This document shows, in pieces, positions 24,590 through 33,338 of a stretch of 64,000 nt of DNA (positions are counted from its first letter, which is position 1; each line of letters begins with the position of its first letter). The position numbers and the translations under genes are program-made. Below the pieces are notes generated by a model, which was given only the letters and a program-made list of their open reading frames with translations, was not told the origin of the DNA and did no database searches. The stretch is from assembly GCA_047623945.1 (NCBI GenBank), contig JBLHOT010000012.1:8461-72460 (forward strand). Reading direction: 5' to 3'. Source of the stretch: Arcticibacterium sp047623945. Lineage in GTDB: Bacteria > Bacteroidota > Bacteroidia > Cytophagales > Spirosomataceae.

Positions 24590-27228
24590 TTCTCAATCAA
24601 AACCATTTCTACACGTCTATTTTTAGAACGGTTTTCTTCAGAGTCATTGTCAGCCACAGCCTTTGTTTGACCAAAACCGTTACTTCTAATTCTGTCAGGA
24701 TCTGCTCCCCTAAAAAACAGGTAATTGGCTACTGCTTTAGCTCTAAACTGAGATAAACCCAGATTAAGCCTTGGGTCTCCCACATTATCAGTATACCCTA
24801 CTATTTCAATAACCAATTTTTTGTTTTCCTTAATAGTCTTAGCCAACTCATTCAGCTGCTGCACTTCGGCATCTCGAATGCTAGAACTTGCTTGGTTAAA
24901 ATATACCTCATCTAGTAGATATCTTTTCCCTTTAGCCTCTACTTTTTTAAACTCCTCGGCCATGGCTATTGCAGCCTTTGGTATCACTGGTGCTTCTTTT
25001 TCCTTTACTGTTAAAGGTTTTGGCTTAATAGGCTCTGGAGTTTCCACCACTACCACGGGTTCCTTAATTACGGATGCAGGAATTTCTTTTTCTATTGGTT
25101 TTTCTACAGGCTTTTCTATTAATCTTACACTCTTAATGAAATTAGATTCCACCAAATCCTTAACATAAAAATTCTCAGAGAAAGTATAGTAACCCTCTTT
25201 GACAATTTCTAAGGTGTATCTCATTTCTCCATCTAACTCTGCCTCATAAAGCTTTGTAGTTGCTGTAAACAATTCTTGCACTCTCACGCCTTTATCAGAC
25301 ACTAGGCTAAACTTCAAAGACGTCAAGGCTTTTGCGGTCTCTAAACCCTCTATTTTGAATTTAACCTTGTAGGCCTCTCTTTTGATGGCCATTCTTAGAA
25401 TACCGTTCTTAATATCCTGAGGACGAATTGCGGACTTAAAAGTGTGGTAACTTTTCGCTTGAATTTCCACGCTATATTGTCCCTTTGTACCCCAAATTAC
25501 CTCTAAAGCCTTAGTCTCAGAGTTCTCATTGACCGGCATTTCTTTCTGGTCAAGGAAGTATTTCCAGTTCGCTTTAACTATTTCATTCGTCATGAAATCA
25601 TATGCTGCTAATTCACAACTTTCAGTGCCAATTGGCGTCAAATAGAGTTGCTGAGCATTACTAGAAATTGAATTTGGCCTAAATCCATCCTTATATCCTT
25701 CTGCCGAAACAGAATAGTTGATACTGGTTCCACGCTTAAGTTTTGCTAAAAACTCACCCTCTTTTTTAGTATTATAGACAAAAACTTCTCTACCCTCGGC
25801 AGCCTGAATTTTGAGATCGCCATTAAAAATAGGCTTGTTGGTTTGCTCTTCTACTAGTTTATAGGAGTGTGTAGATTCTTTATCCCAGAATAATTCTACA
25901 TTAAAGCCTCTATTGTCTTCAGAAAGCACTTTTGTTACTGGATTGTAACCCTCCAGGCTTACTTCAATAAAATACTTCTTATCGGTGTCTGTTATGAATT
26001 GATGCTGACCAGATGAGTTTTTCTGAATACCTTCTAACTCTTGGCCTCCTGGTCCGTAAACTCTAAAATCAGCGTCAGTAAGTTTTTCTTTACTGTAATG
26101 ATCAATGATGTCAATGAAAAATTGTTTATCCGCTTTTACAAGCTGATAAGAATTTTCTAAAGGGCCCCCTAGAAAATTACTCACCCCAAAAGTACCCGTC
26201 TGAGAAAGGTAACCTTCACTAATAATTTCTAATTTATATTCCCCTATTTCCTTCGGAACAAAAGGCTGCCCTTTCTGGTACGTCAGTGTCTCTTTTAATC
26301 CTGATGGCGTTGTAATATTGATCTTAGCAGCTATATCTCTGGAAGTAAGTTTATCCGTAATATTAAAAACCATCGCTGTCAAAGGTCTCATTCTAGCCAC
26401 TAAATCCTCTCTTTGAAATCCTTCAATAGGCTTATCATAAAATTGATACCCATTGGCACTAGCCTCTATTCTATAATTAATACTATGCTTAAACGTGAAC
26501 AAGACAATGCCATTAGAAACGTTTCTTGAGAGTAATGGAGCTCCTGAGGAAGTCTCTATTACGGATACATTTACAGCAACTGGTTTCCCTGTTTGTTCAT
26601 CAATAAATTTGACAGCTACCTCTTTTGCAGGTCTTTCCAGTTTAACCTCTTTTTGCACAATGACTGTCGGGGAACCTATTTGCACCTCTACCTGCTCATT
26701 TAGGTCAGAAAATCCAGCAGACTTAATTTGGACATAATAAGTGCCGGCCTGATTCAATGGAACAGAATAGGTAAGTGAATTTTTAGTGGTGTTCCCTCGG
26801 CCTACCATTTTGCCCTCAAAAAAGATTTCAAAAGCTGCGGGTTCACTTCTCCCACTTTCCAAGGCTATTGCAGTAAGGTTTAAAGTGGCCGTGGGCCTAC
26901 GCTCCATGGCAAATTTAACTTCCTCACCGTCTTGTAGAACGGTTTCTTGCAACTGTTCTGACTCATCATAATAAAAGTCTAATATGGCCTTTACTTGAAT
27001 TTCATCTCCCTTTTTTATTTCTACAAACTGAAGACCATCCTCCGTTTGTATCGTGTATGACCTACCTGTCTTTTGTGATTCAACTCGCCATTCTACTTTG
27101 AGTACATCACCCCCGTACTTATCAGAAGCCTCTAAATAGATTACTTTTTGGGCATAACTTTGAAAAGACGCTCCAAAGGGTACTATTAGAACAATATAAA
27201 ATAAGAGTGATTTTAATCGGGCGTTCAT
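24586..27228 (-). CDS. Large OmpA-family protein with repeated beta domains
   Basis: 880 residues with a signal peptide cleaved near S-Y-A|Q. The first 670 or so residues are a series of beta-sandwich, carboxypeptidase-regulatory-like or PEGA-like repeats (recurring Y-x-I-E-x-S-x-x-G-Y motifs such as K-Y-F-I-E-V-S-L-E-G-Y). A Pro/Glu/Val-rich linker (about 690-740) follows, then an OmpA C-terminal domain (about 765-880) with V-E-I-V-G-Y-T-D-N-V-G-D and N-R-S-K-N-R-R-V-E-M, the peptidoglycan-binding residues. It probably tethers the outer membrane to the wall, with the repeats reaching into the periplasm. It is a single-gene unit. Confidence 0.85.
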   Translation of the reverse strand: MNARLKSLLFYIVLIVPFGASFQSYAQKVIYLEASDKYGGDVLKVEWRVESQKTGRSYTIQTEDGLQFVEIKKGDEIQVKAILDFYYDESEQLQETVLQDGEEVKFAMERRPTATLNLTAIALESGRSEPAAFEIFFEGKMVGRGNTTKNSLTYSVPLNQAGTYYVQIKSAGFSDLNEQVEVQIGSPTVIVQKEVKLERPAKEVAVKFIDEQTGKPVAVNVSVIETSSGAPLLSRNVSNGIVLFTFKHSINYRIEASANGYQFYDKPIEGFQREDLVARMRPLTAMVFNITDKLTSRDIAAKINITTPSGLKETLTYQKGQPFVPKEIGEYKLEIISEGYLSQTGTFGVSNFLGGPLENSYQLVKADKQFFIDIIDHYSKEKLTDADFRVYGPGGQELEGIQKNSSGQHQFITDTDKKYFIEVSLEGYNPVTKVLSEDNRGFNVELFWDKESTHSYKLVEEQTNKPIFNGDLKIQAAEGREVFVYNTKKEGEFLAKLKRGTSINYSVSAEGYKDGFRPNSISSNAQQLYLTPIGTESCELAAYDFMTNEIVKANWKYFLDQKEMPVNENSETKALEVIWGTKGQYSVEIQAKSYHTFKSAIRPQDIKNGILRMAIKREAYKVKFKIEGLETAKALTSLKFSLVSDKGVRVQELFTATTKLYEAELDGEMRYTLEIVKEGYYTFSENFYVKDLVESNFIKSVRLIEKPVEKPIEKEIPASVIKEPVVVVETPEPIKPKPLTVKEKEAPVIPKAAIAMAEEFKKVEAKGKRYLLDEVYFNQASSSIRDAEVQQLNELAKTIKENKKLVIEIVGYTDNVGDPRLNLGLSQFRAKAVANYLFFRGADPDRIRSNGFGQTKAVADNDSEENRSKNRRVEMVLIEN

Positions 27229-27368
27229 TTGAACAATTGGCTTTCTTAGAATTCTTAAACCTTGGCTTGGCTGACTGTATTAAAGACATCGCAAGGACAT
27301 ACAATTTTCTGAATTAATTTACATTTTTAATCAATTCGATATGTTTTTTTTAGTTCTAAAACGATTTA

Positions 27369-27405
27369 GAAATGAAAAAGTATAAGTTTGATACTTCTTC
27401 ATTTC
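27369..27405 (+). promoter_or_regulatory. 15-bp inverted repeat with a -7 box in its loop, upstream of the WbqC-like gene
   Basis: The arms 27369-27383 and 27391-27405 pair at 14 of 15 positions around a 7-base loop. TAAGTTTG, an exact TAnnTTTG match, occupies 27383-27390, that is the last arm base plus the loop. The layout resembles a repressor operator centred on a promoter. No -33 TTG lies at normal spacing, and weak T runs on either side make a terminator less likely. The gap 27229-27441 holds nothing else recognised. Confidence 0.45.
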
Positions 27406-27441
27406 TTTATTACGTCATAAATTAAAAGGGTTATACATTCC

Positions 27442-28026
27442 ATGTACTTTACACCAAGTTTTTTGCCATGTATTGCATATTTCCAAGAAATATTGTCTCA
27501 AGACACAATACGTTTAAACGCCAATGATATTTACATCAAACAGACTTATAGAAATAAGACACAAATTTTAGGGGCCAATAAGGTTGAGAACTTGATAGTT
27601 CCAGTTCATGCTAGTTCTATGAAAACCCCCTCGAAGGATGTTAGGATTGATAATAAAACTTCGTGGCAACGAAACCATCTGAGAACTTTGGAAGCAGCCT
27701 ACCTGAAATCTCCTTTTTATCAATTCTATGACTATATTTTTGAACCTCTTTTCAAAAAAGAATACATTTTTTTGATTGATCTACAGATTGAAAGCCTGAC
27801 AGTTTGTCTCCGATGCCTGCAATTAGAAAAGACAATTTGTCAGGAGCCTATTTCCGCAGGGAAAGGCCTTATAGATATAAACTCAAAGGTTTTACCAGCT
27901 GAATACTCCTTTAAACCCTATTTACAGAACTTTGGCAATGAGTTTGTACCTAACCTCTCTATTATGGATTTACTGTTCTGTAAAGGCCCAGAGGCTATAA
28001 TTTACTTAAGACAGAGTGAACAGTAA
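27442..28026 (+). CDS. WbqC-family protein
   Basis: 194 residues. Family features are P-S-F-L-P-C-I-A-Y-F at the N-terminus, I-K-Q-T-Y-R-N-K-T-Q-I-L-G-A-N, L-I-V-P-V-H, D-V-R-I-D-N-K-T-S-W-Q-R-N-H, and the A-Y-L-K-S-P-F-Y-Q-F-Y-D-Y block. WbqC-like proteins are found in glycan and lipopolysaccharide loci and, in Bacteroidota, often as lone genes near signal peptidase. The biochemical function is unsettled. The N-terminus looks short by a few residues: codons from an in-frame ATT at 27421 (I-K-R-V-I-H-S) would complete the first strand, so a non-ATG start is possible. Confidence 0.78.
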   Translation: MYFTPSFLPCIAYFQEILSQDTIRLNANDIYIKQTYRNKTQILGANKVENLIVPVHASSMKTPSKDVRIDNKTSWQRNHLRTLEAAYLKSPFYQFYDYIFEPLFKKEYIFLIDLQIESLTVCLRCLQLEKTICQEPISAGKGLIDINSKVLPAEYSFKPYLQNFGNEFVPNLSIMDLLFCKGPEAIIYLRQSEQ

Positions 28027-28041
28027 ACATTCATATTTCGT

Positions 28042-28049
28042 TATATTTG
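28042..28049 (+). promoter_or_regulatory. Possible -7 box of clpC
   Basis: TATATTTG matches TAnnTTTG exactly, 35 bases before the clpC ATG. No TTG is found 17-23 bases upstream, so only half of the promoter is supported. Confidence 0.4.
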
Positions 28050-28084
28050 AAACTGACACAAATACGTGTACTAAAAAGCAATAG

Positions 28085-30616
28085 ATGGAACCCAAATTTT
28101 CACAGAGAGTAAAAGAGGTAATTTCCTTAGCAAGAGAGGAGGCATTACGTTTGGGTCATGACTACATTGGCACCGAGCACTTTATTTTGGGCATGATTCG
28201 CGAAGGCGATGGCATGGGATTAGAGTTAATCCGAAAAACTGGAATAAAAATTACCGACTTAAAGCAGAGCATTGAGTCTGCTACACGTGGCACCGCCACC
28301 AATAATATTAAGAACCTTGCAAATATTCCTTTAACAAGGCAATCAGAAAAGGTTCTTAAAATCACTCATTTAGAGGCTAAAATTTTCCGTTCTGAGGTTA
28401 TCGGGACAGAGCATTTATTATTAGCCATACTTCGTGATGCTGATAATCTAGGCTGCCAGATAGTTAATAGGTTTAAGGTTAATTATGAGCTCATTAAAGA
28501 GATGCTTGAGTATCAATTAACTGGAGAAAGCCCAAGCTCAATGGAAGGCTCTGATACGGAGGACGAAGACAGAACATTCTCGGGTTCTGACTCGGGTAAA
28601 ACAGGTTCAAGAGAGAAGACAGGTGAAAAGTCTAAAACGCCTATTCTAGATAATTTCGGAAGAGATTTGACTAAGATGGCCGACGCTGGAAAGCTTGATC
28701 AGATAGTGGGAAGAGAAAAGGAAATTGAGCGAGTAGCTCAAATACTTTCACGAAGAAAAAAGAACAATCCTATTCTAATAGGCGAGCCGGGCGTGGGTAA
28801 AACAGCCATTGCTGAGGGTCTTGCTTTGAGAATTACTCAAAAGAAAGTATCCCGGGTACTATATGGCAAAAGAGTGGTAACACTTGATTTGGCTTCATTG
28901 GTGGCGGGAACAAAATACCGTGGTCAGTTCGAAGAAAGAATGAAAGCTGTGATGGCGGAACTGGAAAAGTCTCCTAATGTCATTCTTTTCATAGATGAGA
29001 TTCATACGATTGTTGGTGCTGGAGGTGCTAGTGGCTCTTTGGATGCCTCAAATATGTTTAAGCCAGCACTGGCTAGAGGTGAAGTACAATGTATTGGAGC
29101 GACGACTTTAGACGAGTACCGTCAATACATTGAAAAAGATGGAGCATTAGCCAGAAGATTTCAAATGGTTATGGTGGATCCTACTTCTGTAGAAGAAACC
29201 GTCGAAATTTTAAATAACATTAAGGATAAGTACGAAGAGCATCATCATGTAACCTATTCGCAAGAGGCTATTGAAGCAGCCGTAAAATACTCTGACAGAT
29301 ATATTTCTGATAGATTTTTACCTGACAAGGCCATTGACGTTATTGATGAAGTTGGTGCTCGTGTTCATATTAATAACATCCACGTTCCACAGGAGATCAT
29401 TGACCTTGAGGAAGATGTAGAAAACATCAAAGTTGAGAAAAATGCTGTTGTAAAAAGTCAGCGATATGAAGAAGCTGCTCAGCTCCGTGACAAAGAGAAG
29501 AAGCTTATAGACCAACTAGATAAGGTAAAGCAGGCTTGGGAAGAAGAAAGTAAAGAGAAAAGGCATTTGGTTACGGAGGAAAATGTGGGTGAGGTGATTG
29601 CCCAAATGACGGGTATCCCAATCAACAAAGTCAATATGAATGAAGGCGAAAAAATCCTTAAAATGGGAGATTCGCTTAAAAACAGAATTATTGGCCAGGA
29701 TGCTGCTGTAGGTAAATTGGTCAAAGCCATCCAAAGAACTCGTGTTGGCCTCAAAGATCCTAAAAAGCCAATTGGTTCTTTCATTTTCTTAGGACCTACG
29801 GGTGTTGGAAAAACGGAATTAGCAAAAGCTCTTACAGAATACTTGTTTGATTCTGATGAAGCTTTAATACGCATAGACATGAGTGAGTATATGGAGAAGT
29901 TTAGTATCTCCAGACTCATAGGAGCTCCTCCAGGATACGTTGGTTATGAAGAAGGCGGTCAGTTAACCGAAAAAGTTAGAAGAAAGCCTTACTCTGTTAT
30001 TTTGCTTGATGAAATAGAAAAAGCACATCCAGATGTATTCAATATTTTACTTCAAGTCCTAGACGACGGTATATTAACTGATAGTTTGGGAAGAAAAGTA
30101 GACTTCCGAAATGCGATAATTATCATGACATCAAATATTGGTGTTACAGATTTAAAGAATTTTGGAGCAGGTATTGGGTTTGCTACGCAAGCCAGACTTA
30201 ATAATCAAGATGAAGCTATTAAAGCCACCATTCAGAGTGCTTTGAAAAAGACTTTCTCTCCTGAGTTCTTGAATAGATTAGATGATGTCATCATTTTCAA
30301 TACACTTGAAAAGGAGTCCATTCATCAAATTATAGATATTCTATTAGAGAAATTGTTTGTCAGAATTAAAGGATTAGGCTTCAACATGGAGCTGAGTGTT
30401 GCCGCCAAGGATTTCGTGGCAGACAAGGGTTACGACAAACAGTATGGTGCTAGACCTCTGAATAGAGCTATACAGAAATACGTAGAAGACCCGATGGCTG
30501 AAGAAATTCTTAAAGGAGGACTGAAGGACGGAGATGTAATTCTGGTAGGTTATAAAAAAGGTGCTGAAGAATTAAATTTCTCTAAAAAGAAAAAGAAGGC
30601 TAAAGTAACGCCATAG
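28085..30616 (+). CDS. clpC: ATP-dependent Clp protease ATPase subunit ClpC
   Basis: 843 residues. This Hsp100/AAA+ unfoldase feeds proteins to ClpP. Two Clp N repeats lie at about 1-145, followed by a charged Ser/Gly-rich linker (150-185). The first AAA domain has Walker A G-E-P-G-V-G-K-T near 233 and Walker B I-L-F-I-D-E-I-H. A UVR/M-domain segment (about 430-480) distinguishes ClpC from ClpA. The second AAA domain has G-P-T-G-V-G-K-T near 571 and the D2-small C-terminal domain. The C-terminus is Lys-rich. It is followed after 7 bases by the DUF4105 gene, but a strong terminator lies inside that gene's first codons. Confidence 0.97.
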   Translation: MEPKFSQRVKEVISLAREEALRLGHDYIGTEHFILGMIREGDGMGLELIRKTGIKITDLKQSIESATRGTATNNIKNLANIPLTRQSEKVLKITHLEAKIFRSEVIGTEHLLLAILRDADNLGCQIVNRFKVNYELIKEMLEYQLTGESPSSMEGSDTEDEDRTFSGSDSGKTGSREKTGEKSKTPILDNFGRDLTKMADAGKLDQIVGREKEIERVAQILSRRKKNNPILIGEPGVGKTAIAEGLALRITQKKVSRVLYGKRVVTLDLASLVAGTKYRGQFEERMKAVMAELEKSPNVILFIDEIHTIVGAGGASGSLDASNMFKPALARGEVQCIGATTLDEYRQYIEKDGALARRFQMVMVDPTSVEETVEILNNIKDKYEEHHHVTYSQEAIEAAVKYSDRYISDRFLPDKAIDVIDEVGARVHINNIHVPQEIIDLEEDVENIKVEKNAVVKSQRYEEAAQLRDKEKKLIDQLDKVKQAWEEESKEKRHLVTEENVGEVIAQMTGIPINKVNMNEGEKILKMGDSLKNRIIGQDAAVGKLVKAIQRTRVGLKDPKKPIGSFIFLGPTGVGKTELAKALTEYLFDSDEALIRIDMSEYMEKFSISRLIGAPPGYVGYEEGGQLTEKVRRKPYSVILLDEIEKAHPDVFNILLQVLDDGILTDSLGRKVDFRNAIIIMTSNIGVTDLKNFGAGIGFATQARLNNQDEAIKATIQSALKKTFSPEFLNRLDDVIIFNTLEKESIHQIIDILLEKLFVRIKGLGFNMELSVAAKDFVADKGYDKQYGARPLNRAIQKYVEDPMAEEILKGGLKDGDVILVGYKKGAEELNFSKKKKKAKVTP

Positions 30617-30623
30617 CATTCAA

Positions 30624-31796
30624 ATGAATAAAACTTTTATTATTCTAATAAGTCTGTTGCTCTTTCAGGGCAACAGACTTTTTTGTCAGACACTTTCTGA
30701 AAACGCAGAAATATCCTTGTTAACGATAGCACCTGGTGAGGAGTTATGGTCTTTCGCTGGACATACGGCTGTTAGAGTAAGAGATCCCAATACGGGTATT
30801 GATATAAACTTTAACTACGGACTTTTTGATTTTAGAACAGATAGTTTCTATCTCAAATTCTTCAAAAATACGCTTCCTTATCAAATAGGAGCTTATAATT
30901 TCAGACAAGAAGTCCCATATTGGCTGGAGGATCATCGGAGAGTTACGCAACAGGTATTACGCCTTGATTCTACGCAAAAACAGCAAGTTTTTGATTTTCT
31001 GGTAAACAATTATAAACCGGAGAACAGGGAGTATATGTATAAGTTTTTCTATGACAACTGCTCTACCCGTGTGCGAGATGTTTTACAAACCGTCTGTGGA
31101 GATAGCTTAGCTTTTAGTGAAACACTACATGCCAAAGAGAGTTACAGAAGCTGGATAGACCTTTACAATCAGAAATGTGAAAGCTATTGGGTGGAGTTTG
31201 GCATGGATATTTTAGCTGGGCTACCTGCTGATGAACCCGCTGGCCATTTAGGAGCCATGTATATCCCTGATAACTTGATGTCTGCTTTTGACTCTGCTAA
31301 GGTTTATCAGAACGGCAGATGGACGAGCCTTGTGTCTCAGAAGTTTGACCATAATAATGAAACCATAGACCACAAACCCATTTTCATTAAACCATTCTTG
31401 TTTTTTGGAATTCTGTTTCTCCTAATCGCTGGAGTGACTTTTATGGAATACCAAAACAAGAAATGGCATATCTGGATAGACAAAGTCCTTTTTAGCATTA
31501 CTGGGCTATTGGGTTGGTTCATGCTCTCTCTTTGGTTTTTAACGAGCCATGGCGTGATGAATGAAAATCTGAATCTCCTCTGGGCCTTTGCTCCTGTATT
31601 TCCTGCGGTGTTCTTCCTAAATAGAAAAGCAGGCACACAAACTTGGTTGAAGTATCTATTCTTTATTCAAATGCTATTAGCCCTACTTCTCATATTAGGT
31701 TTTAGCTTTTTGCCCCAAGAGTTTCATGAAGTCATTATCCCCATTGCAGGAATAATTTTAATTCGGTCCTATTTCATCTGGAGGAGAAAATCATAG
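30624..31796 (+). CDS. DUF4105 (Lnb N-terminal-like) membrane protein
   Basis: 390 residues with a signal peptide ending near L-F-C|Q. The periplasmic domain (about 25-250) has the DUF4105 motifs P-G-E-E-L-W-S-F-A-G-H-T-A-V-R-V, F-N-Y-G-L-F-D-F and F-F-Y-D-N-C-S-T-R-V-R-D. The conserved His and Cys recall papain-like NlpC/P60-type catalytic residues, so a hydrolase or acyltransferase role is possible. Four TM helices follow (about 255-385). The 5' end of the gene contains an intrinsic terminator hairpin encoded within the signal peptide. Confidence 0.85.
   Translation: MNKTFIILISLLLFQGNRLFCQTLSENAEISLLTIAPGEELWSFAGHTAVRVRDPNTGIDINFNYGLFDFRTDSFYLKFFKNTLPYQIGAYNFRQEVPYWLEDHRRVTQQVLRLDSTQKQQVFDFLVNNYKPENREYMYKFFYDNCSTRVRDVLQTVCGDSLAFSETLHAKESYRSWIDLYNQKCESYWVEFGMDILAGLPADEPAGHLGAMYIPDNLMSAFDSAKVYQNGRWTSLVSQKFDHNNETIDHKPIFIKPFLFFGILFLLIAGVTFMEYQNKKWHIWIDKVLFSITGLLGWFMLSLWFLTSHGVMNENLNLLWAFAPVFPAVFFLNRKAGTQTWLKYLFFIQMLLALLLILGFSFLPQEFHEVIIPIAGIILIRSYFIWRRKS
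30651..30684 (+). terminator. Intrinsic terminator inside the DUF4105 signal-peptide codons
   Basis: A 10-bp perfect GC-containing stem (30651-30660 with 30670-30679), a 9-base loop and six T's (30679-30684) lie 35 bases after the clpC stop but within codons 10-20 of the next gene. By structure it is as good as any other terminator in the window. Confidence 0.7.
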
Positions 31797-31844
31797 ACGC
31801 AGACCTAAAAGAACTAATCAAATTCTGAAATCGTTTTAGTACTA

Positions 31845-32360
31845 ATGAAAGACCTTCAATACCCTATCGGAAATTTCAAATCTAAAAGTGAGTACACTCC
31901 AAAAGAGATAGCTTCTCACCTAGAGATACTTAGAAATTTCCCAGTGGAATTAGAGAAGGTTTTAGATGGAATTACCCAAAAACAATTGGCTATGGCTTAT
32001 AGGCCAGAGGGCTGGAAGGCCCAGCAGGTTATTCATCATATTGCGGACAGTCATATGAATATGCTCACACGTGTGAAGTGGACTCTGACAGAAGATACTC
32101 CTAAAATAAAGGCATACTATGAAGACAGATGGGCCACACTTAGTGATTATTCATTGCCTTATGAAGTTTCGGTGAATATGATTAAGTCTATCCATGCTAA
32201 GGTGGTGGCATTATTAGAAAATGTAGATAATGAAACTTTGGACAAAAGTTATTTGCATCCTGAAACCAACTCGGCTTTCAATTTAAAAACGGTTATGGCT
32301 CTATATGCATGGCATGGTGCTCATCATTTAGCTCACCTTAAAATTTGTAAAGGAGAATGA
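31845..32360 (+). CDS. YfiT-like metal-dependent transferase/hydrolase (DinB fold)
   Basis: 171 residues. Four-helix DinB/YfiT fold: P-I-G-x-F near the N-terminus, V-I-H-H-I-A-D-S-H-M-N in helix 2 and H-G-A-H-H-L-A-H-L at the end provide the three metal-binding His; the middle has T-E-D-T-P-K-I-K-A-Y-Y-E-D-R-W-A, the YfiT signature. Firmicute relatives are bacillithiol-dependent S-transferases (BstA/YfiT). Some Bacteroidota also make bacillithiol, so thiol conjugation is a reasonable inference, not shown here. The stop codon overlaps the ATG of a Cys-rich membrane peptide (ATGA), so the two are coupled. Confidence 0.85.
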   Translation: MKDLQYPIGNFKSKSEYTPKEIASHLEILRNFPVELEKVLDGITQKQLAMAYRPEGWKAQQVIHHIADSHMNMLTRVKWTLTEDTPKIKAYYEDRWATLSDYSLPYEVSVNMIKSIHAKVVALLENVDNETLDKSYLHPETNSAFNLKTVMALYAWHGAHHLAHLKICKGE

Positions 32361-32533
32361 TTATCCTAGAAAACATAATAATAATAGCCCTTTTGGGATT
32401 GGCCTTGGGCTATTTAATAAAAATGGTTTACAATCAATTTACTAAAGAAGATGCCGGTTGTGCATCTTGCTCAGGATGTTCTGTAGATGAAACGTTGTCA
32501 AAAATGCCTAAAATAGTTAATCAGCAGAACTAG
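32357..32533 (+). CDS. FeoB-associated-type Cys-rich membrane peptide
   Basis: 58 residues. An AGGAG-like sequence precedes the ATG, which overlaps the stop of the YfiT-like gene by 4 bases. One N-terminal TM helix (about residues 3-22) is followed by a short cytosolic tail with G-C-A-S-C-S-G-C, the Cys pattern of the small 'FeoB-associated Cys-rich membrane protein' family (Pfam PF12669). Three Cys in a C-x2-C-x2-C arrangement could bind metal or an iron-sulfur centre. No feoA or feoB is near. Its last 17 bases overlap the convergent transporter gene. Confidence 0.8.
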   Translation: MIILENIIIIALLGLALGYLIKMVYNQFTKEDAGCASCSGCSVDETLSKMPKIVNQQN

Positions 32534-33284
32534 CCTCTTCTATTAATTCTTCCGAACCTTCCTTTCCTAACCATCTATCTATCAGAAAGTGAGCTAAATA
32601 GATTAAAGGAGTTAAGGCTATCGCAATAAAGAATTTGAAGATATAATTATTAGTGGCCACCTGGGTCACTTGCTCCCAAGACCAGTTTCCAAAAACATAA
32701 AAGGCTATAAAAATCACCACGAATGAGTCTATCAATTGAGAAACTACCGTGGAGCCTGTAGCTCTTAGCCAAACCATTCTATTCTTAGTCAAGTTTCTCA
32801 AACGATGAAACACATAAGCATCTAATATTTGACCTAATAGAAAGGCCGATAAACTTCCGATAATGATGCCCATCCCCTGTCTGAATATCATTCGGAAACC
32901 CTCGTTAATATTGATGGCCTGACCGTTTGCGTCCGTTGAGTTCACATCTAACCAGAAGGCTGCTGGCTCCACATAAACAGCTGTATAGATAACTATAAAA
33001 CTAAAAGTAACTAAGGCTGCGGTTAAGTAGGAGATGAATTTTACTCCCTTTTTACCAAAATATTCATTGATAACATCTGACGTGATGAATACAATAGGCC
33101 AGTTGAGCGTACCGGCCGTTAGAGCAAAACTTAAATCAAAACCTAGAAAGGAAATATTACTTCCATCAAAACCAAGGGTCTGATCAAGACTAAATATTTT
33201 AGCCCCTATTATCTCTGCCGTGATAGCATTGGTTAAGAATATACCACAGAGAATGATGTAGAGTTTTTGTTTTTTACTTGTCAT
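32517..33284 (-). CDS. Queuosine precursor transporter (YhhQ/VUT family)
   Basis: 255 residues with about six TM helices. Family motifs are T-N-A-I-T-A-E-I-I-G-A-K near the N-terminus, the T-S-D-V-I-N-E-Y-F-G region, and a late S-T-V-V-S-Q-L-I-D-S-F block. It imports queuine or preQ0/preQ1 across the inner membrane for tRNA queuosine synthesis. Compared with short members it has an insert of about 25 polar residues between helices 3 and 4. It stands alone; 54 bases separate it from the upstream lolD on the same strand. Confidence 0.9.
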   Translation of the reverse strand: MTSKKQKLYIILCGIFLTNAITAEIIGAKIFSLDQTLGFDGSNISFLGFDLSFALTAGTLNWPIVFITSDVINEYFGKKGVKFISYLTAALVTFSFIVIYTAVYVEPAAFWLDVNSTDANGQAININEGFRMIFRQGMGIIIGSLSAFLLGQILDAYVFHRLRNLTKNRMVWLRATGSTVVSQLIDSFVVIFIAFYVFGNWSWEQVTQVATNNYIFKFFIAIALTPLIYLAHFLIDRWLGKEGSEELIEEASSAD

Positions 33285-33338
33285 CTATTTTGAAATGAAT
33301 CTTTCGTACAGGGCCTCAATAATTAGTCAATTTGCTAT

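Noticed and set aside
27372..27425. 17-codon ATG frame overlapping the inverted repeat
   Set aside because: Too short and fully inside the palindrome region; better explained by the repeat itself.
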